A stretch of 64,000 nt of DNA. Origin: Branchiostoma floridae. Taxonomy: Eukaryota; Chordata; Leptocardii; Amphioxiformes; Branchiostomatidae. The first letter of the stretch is position 1. The number at the start of each line of letters is the position of its first letter. The notes under the pieces are model-generated. The model saw only the letters and a list, made by a program, of their open reading frames with translations, searched no databases and was not told the DNA's origin. The position numbers and the translations under genes are program-made. Location of the stretch: assembly GCF_000003815.2 (NCBI RefSeq), contig NC_049984.1, positions 18,932,148 through 18,996,147 of the forward strand, in the 5' to 3' direction. Positions 34,001-44,000 of this stretch are shown one piece after another.

Positions 34001-34528
34001 GTTACCCTTTCAAAATATCAAGTTTGTGCATCTATTAGTTACCATGATCCATCAACAACGGATATAGGTTACCCCACGGATAAAAGTGAACTAGCATTTA
34101 CAATGCACATTTTTTTTTTAAATTCTTTATGCAGCTCCATGTTTTGTCTTCTTTCTTTTTGTTGTAATGAAGAGTCATAAAGTGTAATAATGCAACTGCA
34201 AGGTGGCTGGTAAAGAGCTGTTGGCATACAGAATGGGATCTACAAGTGTGAGACTATTGGACACTATTGCCCTTTAACGTTATGGTTCAATCGTAACTGA
34301 CACTAGACCACTTCCGTGCTTTTTTCGTATAAATGCTCCGTTATGCACATTGAATTACCATCACAATATGAAAGTTAAGTCCTTTTAATAGCCATGCTGT
34401 GTTGCTGTGTGTTCCTATAAAGTATAATTTAGACTGACTTTATCGATCTCACCTTCCCCAGACGAGAAAAACAAGGTACAGAGGACTAGGACAAGTCCAC
34501 AGTCCCACCACGCCCCTCTCCCAACCAT
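19083..34528 (-). CDS. SIAE: Sialate O-acetylesterase (SIAE) with a four-fold alternative exon 3
   Basis: Removes O-acetyl groups from sialic acids in the secretory/lysosomal system. Exons in coding order: 34528-34453, 33838-33695, exon 3 (one of A 33303-33113, B 32981-32791, C 32692-32502, D 25233-25043), 24382-24244, 23887-23701, 23420-23290, 22912-22782, 21359-21208, 20130-19938, 19349-19083. Phases chain throughout and give 536 residues, close to the 523 of human SIAE. The start ATG at 34528 opens a signal peptide (hydrophobic GLVLVLCTLFFSS). Family marks: DHMVLQQAP, FGDVWVCSGQSNMQ (nucleophile Ser), DTLQYPIGLVASSFEGTPIE, SVLWNAMIHPILNMTIKGAI, then WYQGESN formed across the 23290/22912 splice, and EIRWHQTADYGYVPNPKM. 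The C-terminus PAPPFIMYM also fits. The donor at 23700 (AT|GTGGGT) and at 19937 were chosen from phase and homology. Confidence 0.93.
19396..19456. repeat. Short tandem repeat of ACATGTACAG
   Basis: Repeats of 'acatgtacag' and 'acatacatgtacag' in the last SIAE intron. Confidence 0.6.
20214..20919. repeat. Minisatellite, 26-bp unit, about 27 copies
   Basis: Tandem unit containing AAGGACAGGGAAGGTCCTT followed by cagcact. Several copies are variant or truncated (for example near 20668-20712). Each unit has complementary AAGGAC and GTCCTT, so single strands can form small hairpins. In the SIAE intron between exons 20130 and 21208. Confidence 0.9.
21546..22563 (+). mobile_element. Miniature non-autonomous LTR retrotransposon (TRIM-like)
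   Basis: Two LTRs (about 21546-21780 and 22358-22563) start TGTAATGTATTGTATTTG and end CCAACA, and share 'gggtgttctagaaccgt' and 'aacgcgaccagtaatgtgat'. The first is followed by TTGGTGGCAGCGG (primer-binding region of Ty3/gypsy type). The second is preceded by the purine-rich ctggggaggaa. AGGG flanks both sides, a likely target duplication. The 577-bp interior carries no recognisable gag or pol. The LTRs differ in their middle and U5 parts. In a SIAE intron. Confidence 0.75.
22984..23190 (+). repeat. Retroelement end with hammerhead-like motif
   Basis: Better preserved copy of the blocks at 10662-10880. Positions 23127-23160 read CTGAAGAAGAGTGATGGATG then TCACTCGAAACGTC: a CUGANGA-like box, a GAGTGA/TCACTC stem and GAAAC followed by GUC. 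Confidence 0.5.
24018..24236. repeat. MITE with ACTGTAATTC ends
   Basis: Inverse of the element at 8706-8915: 'actgtaattcactttgtctc' at left and 'tcaggaattacagta' at right. It abuts the SIAE exon ending at 24244. Confidence 0.7.
24921..24936 (-). promoter_or_regulatory. Candidate docking element downstream of variant D
   Basis: The + strand TTGGGTCAAATGTTTG is in the opposite orientation to the three intronic elements. In the pre-mRNA it reads CAAACAUUUGACCCAA and can pair over 16 nt with the element after B and over 9 nt with those after A and C. It lies 107 nt past the D donor and before the next constant exon (24382). Confidence 0.5.
25043..25233 (-). CDS. SIAE: SIAE exon 3, variant D, separated by a transposon
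   Basis: 191 nt with the same phases and an intact GQSNM. Variable segment IITAIQYFKGVTPLEAIRKL. It lies 7.3 kb from variant C because of the inserted element at 25354-32470. Open frame and splice sites are intact, so it is not an obvious relic. Confidence 0.88.
25288..25320 (-). promoter_or_regulatory. Antisense exon-3 element originally after variant C, now next to D
   Basis: Third copy of the inverted exon fragment (TTGACCCATAGAAGGCTGGC on the + strand). It lies on the far side of the transposon from exon C, showing that the insertion fell inside the C-D intron. Confidence 0.55.
26476..27404 (-). mobile_element. 5'-truncated LINE (reverse transcriptase C-terminal part)
   Basis: Open - strand frame through about 27404 reading LKCNPSKTQVCAF, FPVYLGVTMDRTLSYREH (the end of an RT domain) and, near the end, CRCGPPTQTMGHITKDC, a Cys/His knuckle. 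It ends CHGTI-stop followed by TGATGATGG. This is the tail of a Jockey/CR1-like non-LTR element, truncated 5'. It interrupts one inverted arm, and the other arm lacks it, so it is a later nested insertion. Confidence 0.85.
28221..28859. other. Assembly gap (639 N)
   Basis: Run of N inside the large transposon; open frames spanning it are artefacts. Confidence 0.99.
28919..29160 (-). repeat. SINE fragment, same family as 9048-9537
   Basis: 'attgggtggacctactactc', 'gtctggagcaactgccatta' and 'cccgcaggtgcggcca'-like blocks match the body of the SINEs at 9048 and 49288; the tRNA-like head is missing. Confidence 0.6.
29582..30025 (+). pseudogene. Transposon-borne open frame with a GWAxP...S(D/E)KxK domain
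   Basis: 147 codons, 3' of the gap within the large transposon. The C-terminal 70 residues (EGWAVPTVKGSQWVSDKMKT, then GQKADAVQKVQEM and GKLLFQPREWDTTN) resemble a domain I recall at the C-termini of many uncharacterised, probably transposon-derived proteins of marine invertebrates. There the domain normally runs on through a further 15 residues; here it meets a TAG. The N-terminal part looks non-coding. Interpreted as the decayed tail of a transposon gene; function unknown. Confidence 0.4.
30412..30735. repeat. MITE with CAGGGCTCRAAATA ends
   Basis: Left 'cagggctcaaaatacctttt', right 'ggtgttatttcgagccctg' (inverted); two 'acctgca' rich sub-blocks inside. Inside the large transposon. Confidence 0.7.
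32193..32459. repeat. MITE nested in the right arm of the transposon
   Basis: Same family as 5476-5762 ('gcagagacatccaacggc' ... 'gccgttggatgtctctgc'-like ends). The left transposon arm reads straight through the site ('actaataggagaatgt'), showing a nested insertion. Confidence 0.8.
32502..32692 (-). CDS. SIAE: SIAE exon 3, variant C
   Basis: 191 nt with the same phases. Variable segment NVTAKQHFKDPIPLEVTIKL, followed by VDIMFGDVWICSGQSNMQ; the most divergent protein of the four. The large transposon begins about 30 bp past its donor. Confidence 0.9.
32741..32779 (-). promoter_or_regulatory. Antisense exon-3 element after variant B
   Basis: Same inverted exon fragment as after variant A, here beginning TTGACCCAATAATGGCAGGT on the + strand. 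The pre-mRNA sequence UUGGGUCAAAUGUUUG at its edge is perfectly complementary to the element at 24921-24936. Confidence 0.6.
32791..32981 (-). CDS. SIAE: SIAE exon 3, variant B
   Basis: 191 nt with the same phases. Variable segment TVKAIQYFKGPRPLVLVIEL; flanks identical in protein to variant A, including GQSNM. Confidence 0.9.
33055..33093 (-). promoter_or_regulatory. Antisense exon-3 element after variant A
   Basis: The + strand here matches the coding (-) strand of exon A (33232-33270) at 34 of 39 positions by my alignment, beginning TTGACCCGATGA. In the SIAE pre-mRNA it can pair with exon A or B. Role in splicing is inferred. Confidence 0.6.
33113..33303 (-). CDS. SIAE: SIAE exon 3, variant A
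   Basis: 191 nt, acceptor phase 1, donor phase 0 (ATGATG|GTAGG). Encodes NSDAGVWNVTLDPMKAGGPY, the variable segment TIKAIQYFKGPTPLAVVIEL, then DDVMFGDVWVCSGQSNMQ. It is the copy nearest to exon 2. Confidence 0.9.
33886..34097. repeat. MITE with 'GGTAACCTATATCCGTTG' arms
   Basis: 'ggtaacctatatccgttgtt' near the left end, 'caacggatataggttacccc' near the right end, and 'gtgaactagc' at the edge. Other copies at 34808-35108, 47219-47387 and 51367-51580. First SIAE intron. Confidence 0.7.
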
Positions 34529-34739
34529 CGCGATCGTCGACACTCTTTCCGTATCGGTGATCAGCGTCTTTTCACTCTTTACCTCGCTTCAGTAAGACTT
34601 ACTGAGGAACGTATCAACTGTTCCTTGCAAATACCTCGATATGCGAAGTTTCAGTCAGGTTAAAAGCAGGAAAAACGAAGTTTCTCCTGCCCTAGCCTAG
34701 GACAACAGTGAAACACTTTGGACTCTTCTTGCTTTGTTA

Positions 34740-34752
34740 TGGTCAAAGGTCA
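34740..34752 (+). promoter_or_regulatory. DR1 nuclear-receptor-like site upstream of SIAE
   Basis: TGGTCAAAGGTCA, two AGGTCA-like half sites one base apart, 212 bp upstream of the SIAE ATG. This spacing is the HNF4/RXR-type consensus. Motif-level evidence only. Confidence 0.35.
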
Positions 34753-34807
34753 ATAAACAATCCCATCATGCCATACGGCAAAGTAAACTTTGTATTGGTC
34801 ACTGAGT

Positions 34808-35108
34808 CAAAGCTAGTTCACTTATGGTAACTTATATTCGTTGTATTTAAAAACAGAGTACAGGGATATTTTTTTTTAGTTATAGGGCTCCCTTGGAAAT
34901 CAGTTACTACGTTAACTGAAGGGACTACCCTAAAGATCAATAAATAAATAAATAAATAGTTAAAACTAAACCGACTTGGCTTCAAAATGTAATGTTTTCA
35001 GAATATTGCAATTTAGAAATCACCATCTGTGCCTTGATTTTCCTAGATATCTTGTATAATTCAAAAGCAACGATATAAGTTAACCCTCGGATAAAGGTGA
35101 ACTAGCGG
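34808..35108. repeat. Diverged MITE with GATATAAGTTAACC-type arms
   Basis: 'gctagttcacttatggtaac' at left and 'ggataaaggtgaactagcg' at right; a diverged copy of the 33886 family with a longer interior. Confidence 0.6.
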
Positions 35109-38060
35109 TAAGTCAGAAAAGAAATGCAACACATGTACGCAACGGTCTTTGAAAACAAGAAATTCACACAAAGTATCTTATATCTCATTTATTTTTCTTA
35201 GCTCCATTGAAAGCACTCCATCCACTGGAGTTTTATTTTGCAATATACATCCCAATTCAGCTGTGTAGAAGTTCACATTCATAATTACATTATAGGTAAT
35301 TTCATTTTCATGTACATATGGGAGACTTCTTTTTTTTCCAATCATCACAGAGTTGTATTTTACAAACGATTACAAAACTGATCAGTCCCGATCATTACTT
35401 CATTATCACCTCAACTCTCTGTCAAGTAGTATAGTAGTAGCCTTACATTAAATTTAAGTTGTGTACAGGACATCGTTGATAGAAAACAAAGCACTGACAA
35501 GCTTCCTCGGCATAGAAAGATTTTGCTGGTGAACCAATCGTTCCCTGAAGTATTTACTAACATTTCAAATGAACACTACAGACATTTCTGTAAAATTTAC
35601 AAGTAAAATAGTGCAAAGTACCCGAATGCCACCTCCTCAACCAACATACACTTTTCAAGCTGTTAATAACTTGAGAAAATGAATGGCCAGTCTATTTCAG
35701 AGGAGAATTCTGATTTTTTTTTTCTCTTCGTGAACAATGAACTGAATGTAGGGATGTAACTTGTTCTTACACTGTCTTGGAACATATTTTTGCCTGATTT
35801 TTGGACAAGTTGAAATTGAGAAAACAATAGCTTTTCTTCCACAATTTTCCGTTTTGGAAAAGATAACTTTGATACAACAAGACATGAACTTGCAAAGTTC
35901 CCTGTATTGCGTAGTAAAAGATATGATTTCTTGTACTTTTCTTATAAAGGACATTCTTTCTTGCGGCAATTCTCACATTTTCTTTGATATATTCAAAAAT
36001 TCTTACAAAAACTAACAAACAATATATGATAAGCTAAGCTGAGAGTTTGAATTAAGAGCTATACAACTCCTTCTAGTACTTGTTCAGCTGTTTCCTTGGG
36101 ATTATAGGCTCTTCACTCCCAGTCCCATTTACCTTTCACACAATCTTCAGTAATAAAAAAGGCATCTGGAGTATATAATACACATGTAAAGACCTGGACT
36201 CCATAAAATGCACATCTAAATACAATGTCATACAAAAATGATTGGCGGTAACTCTACAGTTCATCAATATGAATTATGCTCCTCACAACAATTCTTTTCT
36301 AGAGAAAGTAATTTTGCCGTCATGACGATAATAATAGTTTGGAAACTTTACATGATACATGTAATAACATTGCACTTAAAAACAACTTGGACAAGTGAAA
36401 TGCCAATATCTCTTCTTTTGCATCCTTCCAAGATTCCATTGTCAAAGTTGTATATGAGCTTGAGTAATGACATAATACAACTGTATATTTTAAGTTCAAC
36501 ACATCCCAAGAAAACAAGCCTTGACTTCACTTAAAATGGTATCATATTTGTTGAAGAATGTTGGAATATGTTGAATATGTTGCCATGGAAGATTACTTGC
36601 AATTTGTGATATTTCATATCTTGGCTTTCATCTACATGATTAAGCATTGAAATGCCCCAACACCAAAATCTTATATAAAAAGTAAAGAACAAGTCTGGAA
36701 AATTCAGTATGCACCAGATAATACATGTACACTGAACATTTGTTTCACCACATCAGACTGTGGTATCTCAAGATAGGTTTCTTAACTTTTGGGATGTGCT
36801 GAGATTTACCATTAATTCATTCTACACGAGCCTTCACTGGAATGATAACTGAACAATCCTTTAAACAATTTGAAGACTTTCTCTACTGTAAATTATACTT
36901 TTAACAGCTAATCAAAGGACCAACCTACCAGAGTAGGGTAACATCATGAAAAAATCAGTCTCAGTGAGGTAAAAACTGACAGCATGGAATAAATACAATG
37001 TTACTGGCCCAGAAGAAAACTTTTGTGATGGCAACCTAAATAACTTGTCATATATCATATTTCTAACAGTGGTATGATTGTTTCTGATTGCCATGTTAAA
37101 CCTCAACGGTAGAAAATTCCAACTAATCCATTTATTGTGGCAAGCAACCAGGGTGTAACAAATCTAGCAGGAAAGGTGTCATCTTGTTTTGCATACATTA
37201 CACTACAATGAGAGCTAAATGATGTTTCTCTCACAGGCTCCCTTTTATTAGCATTGCGAAGTAGCCTGTGTTTACACAAGCTCTCGCTGGCTGGGGTTAA
37301 TGACCCCCTCCTCTTCTAGGGCGGCGGCAATTGTAGGGCCGGCCATTAGGTGCGCAATTTTAGTCAGGCTACATTGCAAATAGACCACAAGCATATAAAA
37401 CCCTTTATGAAGCCCAGAATAAAATGTTTTCTGACTATACCATAAATTACATTGTTCCCATATAATATCCTCTTGCTGTTTGGCTTACTTTCTGCAGAGG
37501 CATGTGCATTTGACAACTTCTTTTGTTTTACGCTTTTGGCTCAATGCATAATATTATTTCAGAAGGACACTTTAAAATTCTGACAATGATCAAAAGAACT
37601 TTCATGGCTAAGCCCACAATCGTAATGCATTGTGTAGCTAGCTGTATTCACTTGTACATGGTATGCTTTATGTTCTGAACTGAACTGATGTTCTAGCATT
37701 CTCTTGTTATACAACAAGGAGGGTATTCAAACCTCAGTTTCTCCCCAATATCACAGGGACACAATAGATAGGCCTGTACTGTGGAAACTTCTCCCAACCT
37801 ATCACCAGAGAAAAACTTGGCATAAACTATCAACGCCCAATGAGTCCTTCTTTTCCACGCATTAGATGTTACCTTACCGTAGGTACTACATGTACAAGGC
37901 TGGCAAAATGCCACAACCGTCACAAATTCCCAACACCATGCTATGATCCACGAGTAGTTTAAGCAGTGAAAGGCCAAGTTTGCTCTGTACAAGGCAGCAT
38001 AACTTCTCCGAGAGTTGTATTGTTCCGTGTTGGTTGAAGCAACCCTGCCCCCCTCCCCCC

Positions 38061-41000
38061 TCAGTGCCTGAGGGACTTGAGGGAAGAGGTGCTGGCAGAG
38101 CTGGGTGTCTTCTTGGCTGCCATGTGTCTGTGGTTGGTGATCCCAGCTATCGCTCCCCGTCTGCTCTTGTTCCTGTGGAGAAACAAAATCGGTCAGTGAT
38201 TTACCCCGCTGTTCTGGTAACACACACTACAGCACTACATGCATTCTTGCTGATAATTTACAACAGGTACATGTGTATACAATACATTATTAAATAAAAC
38301 AACTGGACAAGGTCTCAGAGTTAGACTGTGAATTGCACCTACATGCTAGTTCTACCACCAGTTCAACGAGTTCAACTACTTCTACTTGACCTCGTTGATG
38401 AATATACGCCAGCAAATGCTGTCAAAACATGTCGCTTTGATAGAGACCTACATAATTATGTACATCACCATCAGGGTTGGACAAATTTTCTGAAGTTCAT
38501 TTGTTCTATGGGGCAAGTAAATAAAAAAGTTTTTCTATGCATTTTCATTTCCAGCAACAGCATTCTTTTAACATTGCCTCCATTTTTCTGTGTTGAACAA
38601 TGTTTAATGCCATACATGTAACTGTGAAAAGTTACAAGGATATCAAAATCTCACTCATGGAAAAATGTGCTTGCTGGGACAATCGGGCTAGTGGACTTGT
38701 CCAACCCTGACCAAGGACCACACGATTACCTCCTCGCTCGTCGCTGCTCATTGAGTTTTAAGAGTTCCTCCTCCGTGTGCCTGAGCTCAGCCATGTACTT
38801 GTTCTGCTCCTCGGGGCTGGTGTGGTCCCGTCCGATGTTGTTGACCTTGTCAAACAGGATCTGGGTCTTGTCTCGTAGGGTGACAATGTTGTTGTAGATG
38901 TCTTCATCATCATCCTCCTGAACAGGATACAAAGAAAGATTCATCACATGAACCGTATGAAGGGTGCTGTAAAGATTGGGTACTTTCCAAAATATTCAAC
39001 TGTAATGGATTGGATCCATAGATACACTCATCACTTTCCCAAATCTACCACAAATCATTAAGTCCCCCTTTCCACTAGATGGCGATCGCGATGCGCTCTC
39101 ACTGCAACCTAAATAGGATACATTGTATGTGTAACCTTTGATTTCATATTGGGTACAGTATATCATACAGCATGTGAAAGTGTGACTGAGAGGACAAAAC
39201 ACACAAAGTGTTATGAAATTGGTTTCTTTTCTATGTAATTCGTTGAGTGATCTGTCAAATTTTTGGTCGCAGAGAGAGCATGGTGTGAGCACTGTCCTAG
39301 TGGAAAGGGGGTGTGACCAGTAGAGCTACTCAAATTTGACAAGACCACAGCATTTAGAAAGATCACAGGTGGAAGTAAAGCTTGAGGGTAAAAATGTATC
39401 TAGTTCCACATGTGTCCCTCATCAAGGTCTACAGGACAGCCCCAAGTAACTGTATTATCATTACACACAAAACATTACATCATCAAACACATAAGACACT
39501 CTATCACGCTACAAGCAAAAAAATCTCCCATAGCCCAGTAAAAACCCCTTTCATACCCTTGCATTGCAGATGTCGATGTAGACCAGCAAGCTGGACATCT
39601 CTATCTCCTCATTGTGGCCGTTGTTCAGAGGCACGGACCGGAACCCCCTCCTGAGAGACTTGACTGGGTAAGTGGCCTGGCCTAGGAAGTTGGGATCACC
39701 AAACATGTCCTCGTCTTGCACGACAAACCGTAGGAATGCTATGTCTGGATTGGCCACATCAAACTCGCACTCTGCCTTGGTCCACAACGGGTTGAGGCCG
39801 TTGTCGCTAACTGTCTCAGTCTTGAACTTGCTGTTGTCATACTCCGCTCCGATAACCTCCACCTCCACAAAGGGGCTGGCGATGCCTCGACCCGCCTTTG
39901 GCAAATGGCGGCCACCAAAGATGGTGAGAGTCACAGTGATTGGGTCTACCCCCCTCAGCGTACTACGGACAAAGGGGTCGTATACGGGGTCCCGCATGCA
40001 ATCAGCTTGAAGGATGTACCCGCTGCGGCCGTTCTGCTGAAACATGGCTTCGTTCAGCTGCATGGGACGGTCTGGCGTCTGGTAGTTGAGCGCCACCAGT
40101 TGACAGCCCACCGACCACAGCGGCATGGGGTCATAGTTTGAGGAGTCGATCCGCTGCCCCTTGGGGTAGATCCTGCTCAACTGGTGATGGTTGTACTCCA
40201 GCAGCATAGGTGCCTTCCCCTTCACAGCCATCTTCTCCATCTTGGTCTCAGGGAACGAGGACATCTCGTAGTACTGGCCCCGCCTGCCTTCCTCATAGGA
40301 AACCGACCGGCAGTATACGACAAGGTCGGACAGTTCCCGAGCGATACGTTTTCGTCTCTCCAGGTCTTTGTCCTCGACAGCTTGGACCACCGCCATACGA
40401 GCGGCATCTCGGATGGTGTCGACCCACTCGTGCATTTCCTCCTCTGACCTTGCTGCGATCTCCAGAGGTCGCTCGTTCATGGGCGTGATGATGCGAAAGA
40501 CCCACCTTTGATCACCCTTCCCTCCCTGTAGGAGGTCCACTGTGCAGGCTGCAGGATACAGGAACAATTTAGAAACTTCAGGAAAGGACACAAATTTGTC
40601 AGCTTTCATGCTAATCCTTTAATAATGCATCATTTTCTTCATTTCTTACCTCTAATCACCCCCACAGCATAGTTTTGCTGACATACGAGTCTGAACTTTT
40701 CAATAGACATGCTACAGGTGAACAATTTTTTGGATCTTCATACACAACCATTCACACTTAGTCTACCAACATACACAAACCACCTAAGTTACGCAATACT
40801 TAAAGATTGAAACTGCAGGATGTTTCATCTACCTGTCCCACATTTCTGTCCCACCTTTTTTGAAGCTGTTGTGTTATGCCGAAGGGCGGTTATAGTGGCT
40901 ATATAGATACAGATACAGATACACAAGCCCGATACTCACACTGAATGTCAATGACCCCTTGCTGTAGACTGCCCAGTGGGTTCTCCTCAATGCTGCTCTG

Positions 41001-44000
41001 TTTCTGGTCCATCTCTTCAACATAGTTGGAGGGGAACCACTTGTGCTCCCGTACACCTCCGTACATCCCTCGCCACCAGCCTCCATCCTGTTGCCCAACA
41101 ATAACATGTTCATATCTTCTATTCTTTTTACCCTACTGCAAAATGGTTCAGGAGAGGCCAGCAAATTTATCTAATAGTATCCAATCCAGCTTCCCTTCCA
41201 CTTGAATCTTCATCTAGTCCCTTGAATTACTTAGAAGAAAATATTAACAGCCCTGTTTTAATTTTGGATACAATGACCATGGCATTCTGGAAAAGGAAGA
41301 ATATTTTGACACTGAGTAGTTTAGTGTTAAATCTATCAACATTCCTCCAGGACAAATTGACAGGCCAGTTTGAATTTCTGATACAATGACCATGACATTC
41401 ACAAAAAGAAAGAATATTTTGACACTGACTACCTTTAAGATATAGTCTTTGTGTAAATCCATCAACATTCCATGGCTACCAGCCCGGAGTTTAATGAAAC
41501 ATGCTTAGTGGTAAGTTAAGAAATCGTACAGTTTATGTATCTTTGTGTCTAGTTCTGACCTGTTTGAGTACATTGTAGATGATGGCATGTTTACAGAAGG
41601 ACAGCTCATCGTCCCTCTGTGCGCGGTAGTCATACAGAGCCTGCACTGCCACGCTGGACATGAACAGGTTGGGCTCCATGTAGATATCAGGGCCACTGTA
41701 GATAGCCTCCTCCTCTGGTTCCTGAACAAACATTTTACCAAAAAATTATTTCATTTACATGTAACAGTCTCGCAATCAAAAACCCCTTACGTTTTTCACA
41801 ATATACACCAATTCTTGTAATTCTGCCAGCTATCCTAAGACTGCCACATGAGAGAAACTGTGTTGAAAGTTGAAAGGATCTGCTACCACAGGATTAATAA
41901 TCCCAGTGGTTGGCAATCAGATTTTACAGCTGTTCAAGAAAATTTTGAGAAGACCTCTATAACAACTTATTTCAATGTGGTGGCCTTAGGGCAACTGATT
42001 TAATCATAACAATTGATGTTACATGTAATTCACAGGCAATTTTTGTTTAGTCTTGACTTAAAAGAAGCCCACACAACATACAGAAACTAAAAAGGTTAGG
42101 TAATACTTAGGATTTTTCACCTACCTGTCCCACATTTCTGACAACTTCTTCATTGACTGCATAGCGTAGCTTCATTCTCCTGTACAGGGCGTTCTCCTTG
42201 TAGTAGTTGACAAGCTTGATGAGACTCTCGAACTGTGCCGTCCCGATGACAAACAGTCGACCGTCCTGCTTGATCCTGCAATGCTTGATCTTTCCTTCCG
42301 CCCTGAAAGTGTCAAAATATACTTTACGTTCCTCGCGAGCCATTCAAATTGATTAGCCTCTTCTTTTGTGTCATTGGATACCAAAAAACCTGACCACAAA
42401 CTTCAAATAAAATCAGGTTTAGTCACAATGATTCATTATCTTTATAGACTGAGAGAACCTGTTACAAAGTTTCCCCCACTTCATACATCTGAGTAATACA
42501 AATTCGTATTCCTTATGAATTTAGGCAAACCTCTCAAGTCTCTCTTTGATTGTAAAAACTGTTCCTAAATTTTCAATAACACAAAGAAGCAAGAAGAAGT
42601 CGAACTCAATTAGTAGATCTGTGATATGATTCTTGTGTTGGTTGACATAGTAAATATTTCATGTATCTGTCAACTTTCTTTTTGTTGCAAGCTGTTCTTA
42701 ACCCAGTGGTACATATGTATAATAATGGTCTTCATTAATTCATTCATTATCACTTACTGTTTTGAAATAATTATATTATTATAATCACCTGAAAGAAATT
42801 GCGTAGGACTCTGAGTCCGTCTCGCTCTTTCGCACCAGGAAGGCTCCGTCCTTCCGGACTCGCTTCAGCATTTCCTCTGCCTGGGCGCGACTGAGTGGGC
42901 AGTTGTACCAGTCCTTACCAACATGGCTGTGTGGTGGTTCCACGGGATCCGTCAGGACTAGCTCAAAGTCATTAGCCTTCAGCGGATACTGGCGGTAGTA
43001 TGTCACCATGCTGGTAGTGGATACAAGAACGTTATTAGGCACCAATTATTTAGTATCAGGGTCAAAGTTATTGAAAACTTCTGACGAGGAAAAGGTCCTT
43101 TTGGAGACTGTATAGAATGTGTGCAAACTTAAGCCAAATTTTGCCTCAATAGTTCTATGGAATACCAAGGGCATTATTCAGTTACAGGATATTTGGTATC
43201 ATAAAGAGCTATTATTTACATAAACATTGAAGCATACTCAAAACATCCCAGCCCTATAAAAGCAATATGACAATAAGTGTTTTCAGGTATTGAAACTCAA
43301 CTGCATTTCTACATTACTTGTTCTATAAGAAAAATAGCACTGCAGTTGAAACTCAATACATTTGGGATTATATCTATAGGGATACCTGTAGAGACTGTCA
43401 ACGGCATGTTGTCTATGAGATAGAACAAGGCCTTTCCCTGGTCCTGTTTGGAGCGGATACGGCAGTGGTTGGGGCGACTTGACTTCCTGTGGTTGGGTAA
43501 ATGGGCTCCTGTTAATGGTTGCACACACAAAGTAGGCTTATATCTAATTGCACTGACAGCAGCTCAAACATGAAAGATATCAATCACAACAATTAGTAAC
43601 ATTATATCTTATATGGCTACATGTAGTGTCACTGCCTACACAAAACTAATACATGTAAGTTGTCAATGGAATACCATAATTACAATAATAATGCAATTTC
43701 AATATGCTATGGTATACATTTTTTTACGGTATACATTGTATGTTTCTAAAGAAATATTCATTGCCATTATTTTTGGGATCAGCTTTCGAATTTAAAGTTT
43801 AGAACAACTTTAAATTCTTAAACAGGTACTATGACAGACATTTTACTTTCTTTCTAACACTTAGATGTCAAGAATATGGTATATATATTTAGTGTACTTT
43901 GATGTCTTTACATTCCTATACCCATGATAATATTTGAATGCACCAATGCACCCACAGAAAAAAATTGGGTGTACAGCTCCAATTTTACCCAGTATTTCGA

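Larger units (their letters stand above)
34529..38060. other. SIAE upstream region and PLC gamma 3' flank
   Basis: No supported coding exon. The left part should hold the SIAE promoter; the right part probably includes the PLC gamma 3' UTR. AT-rich, with one MITE at 34808-35108. Confidence 0.5.
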
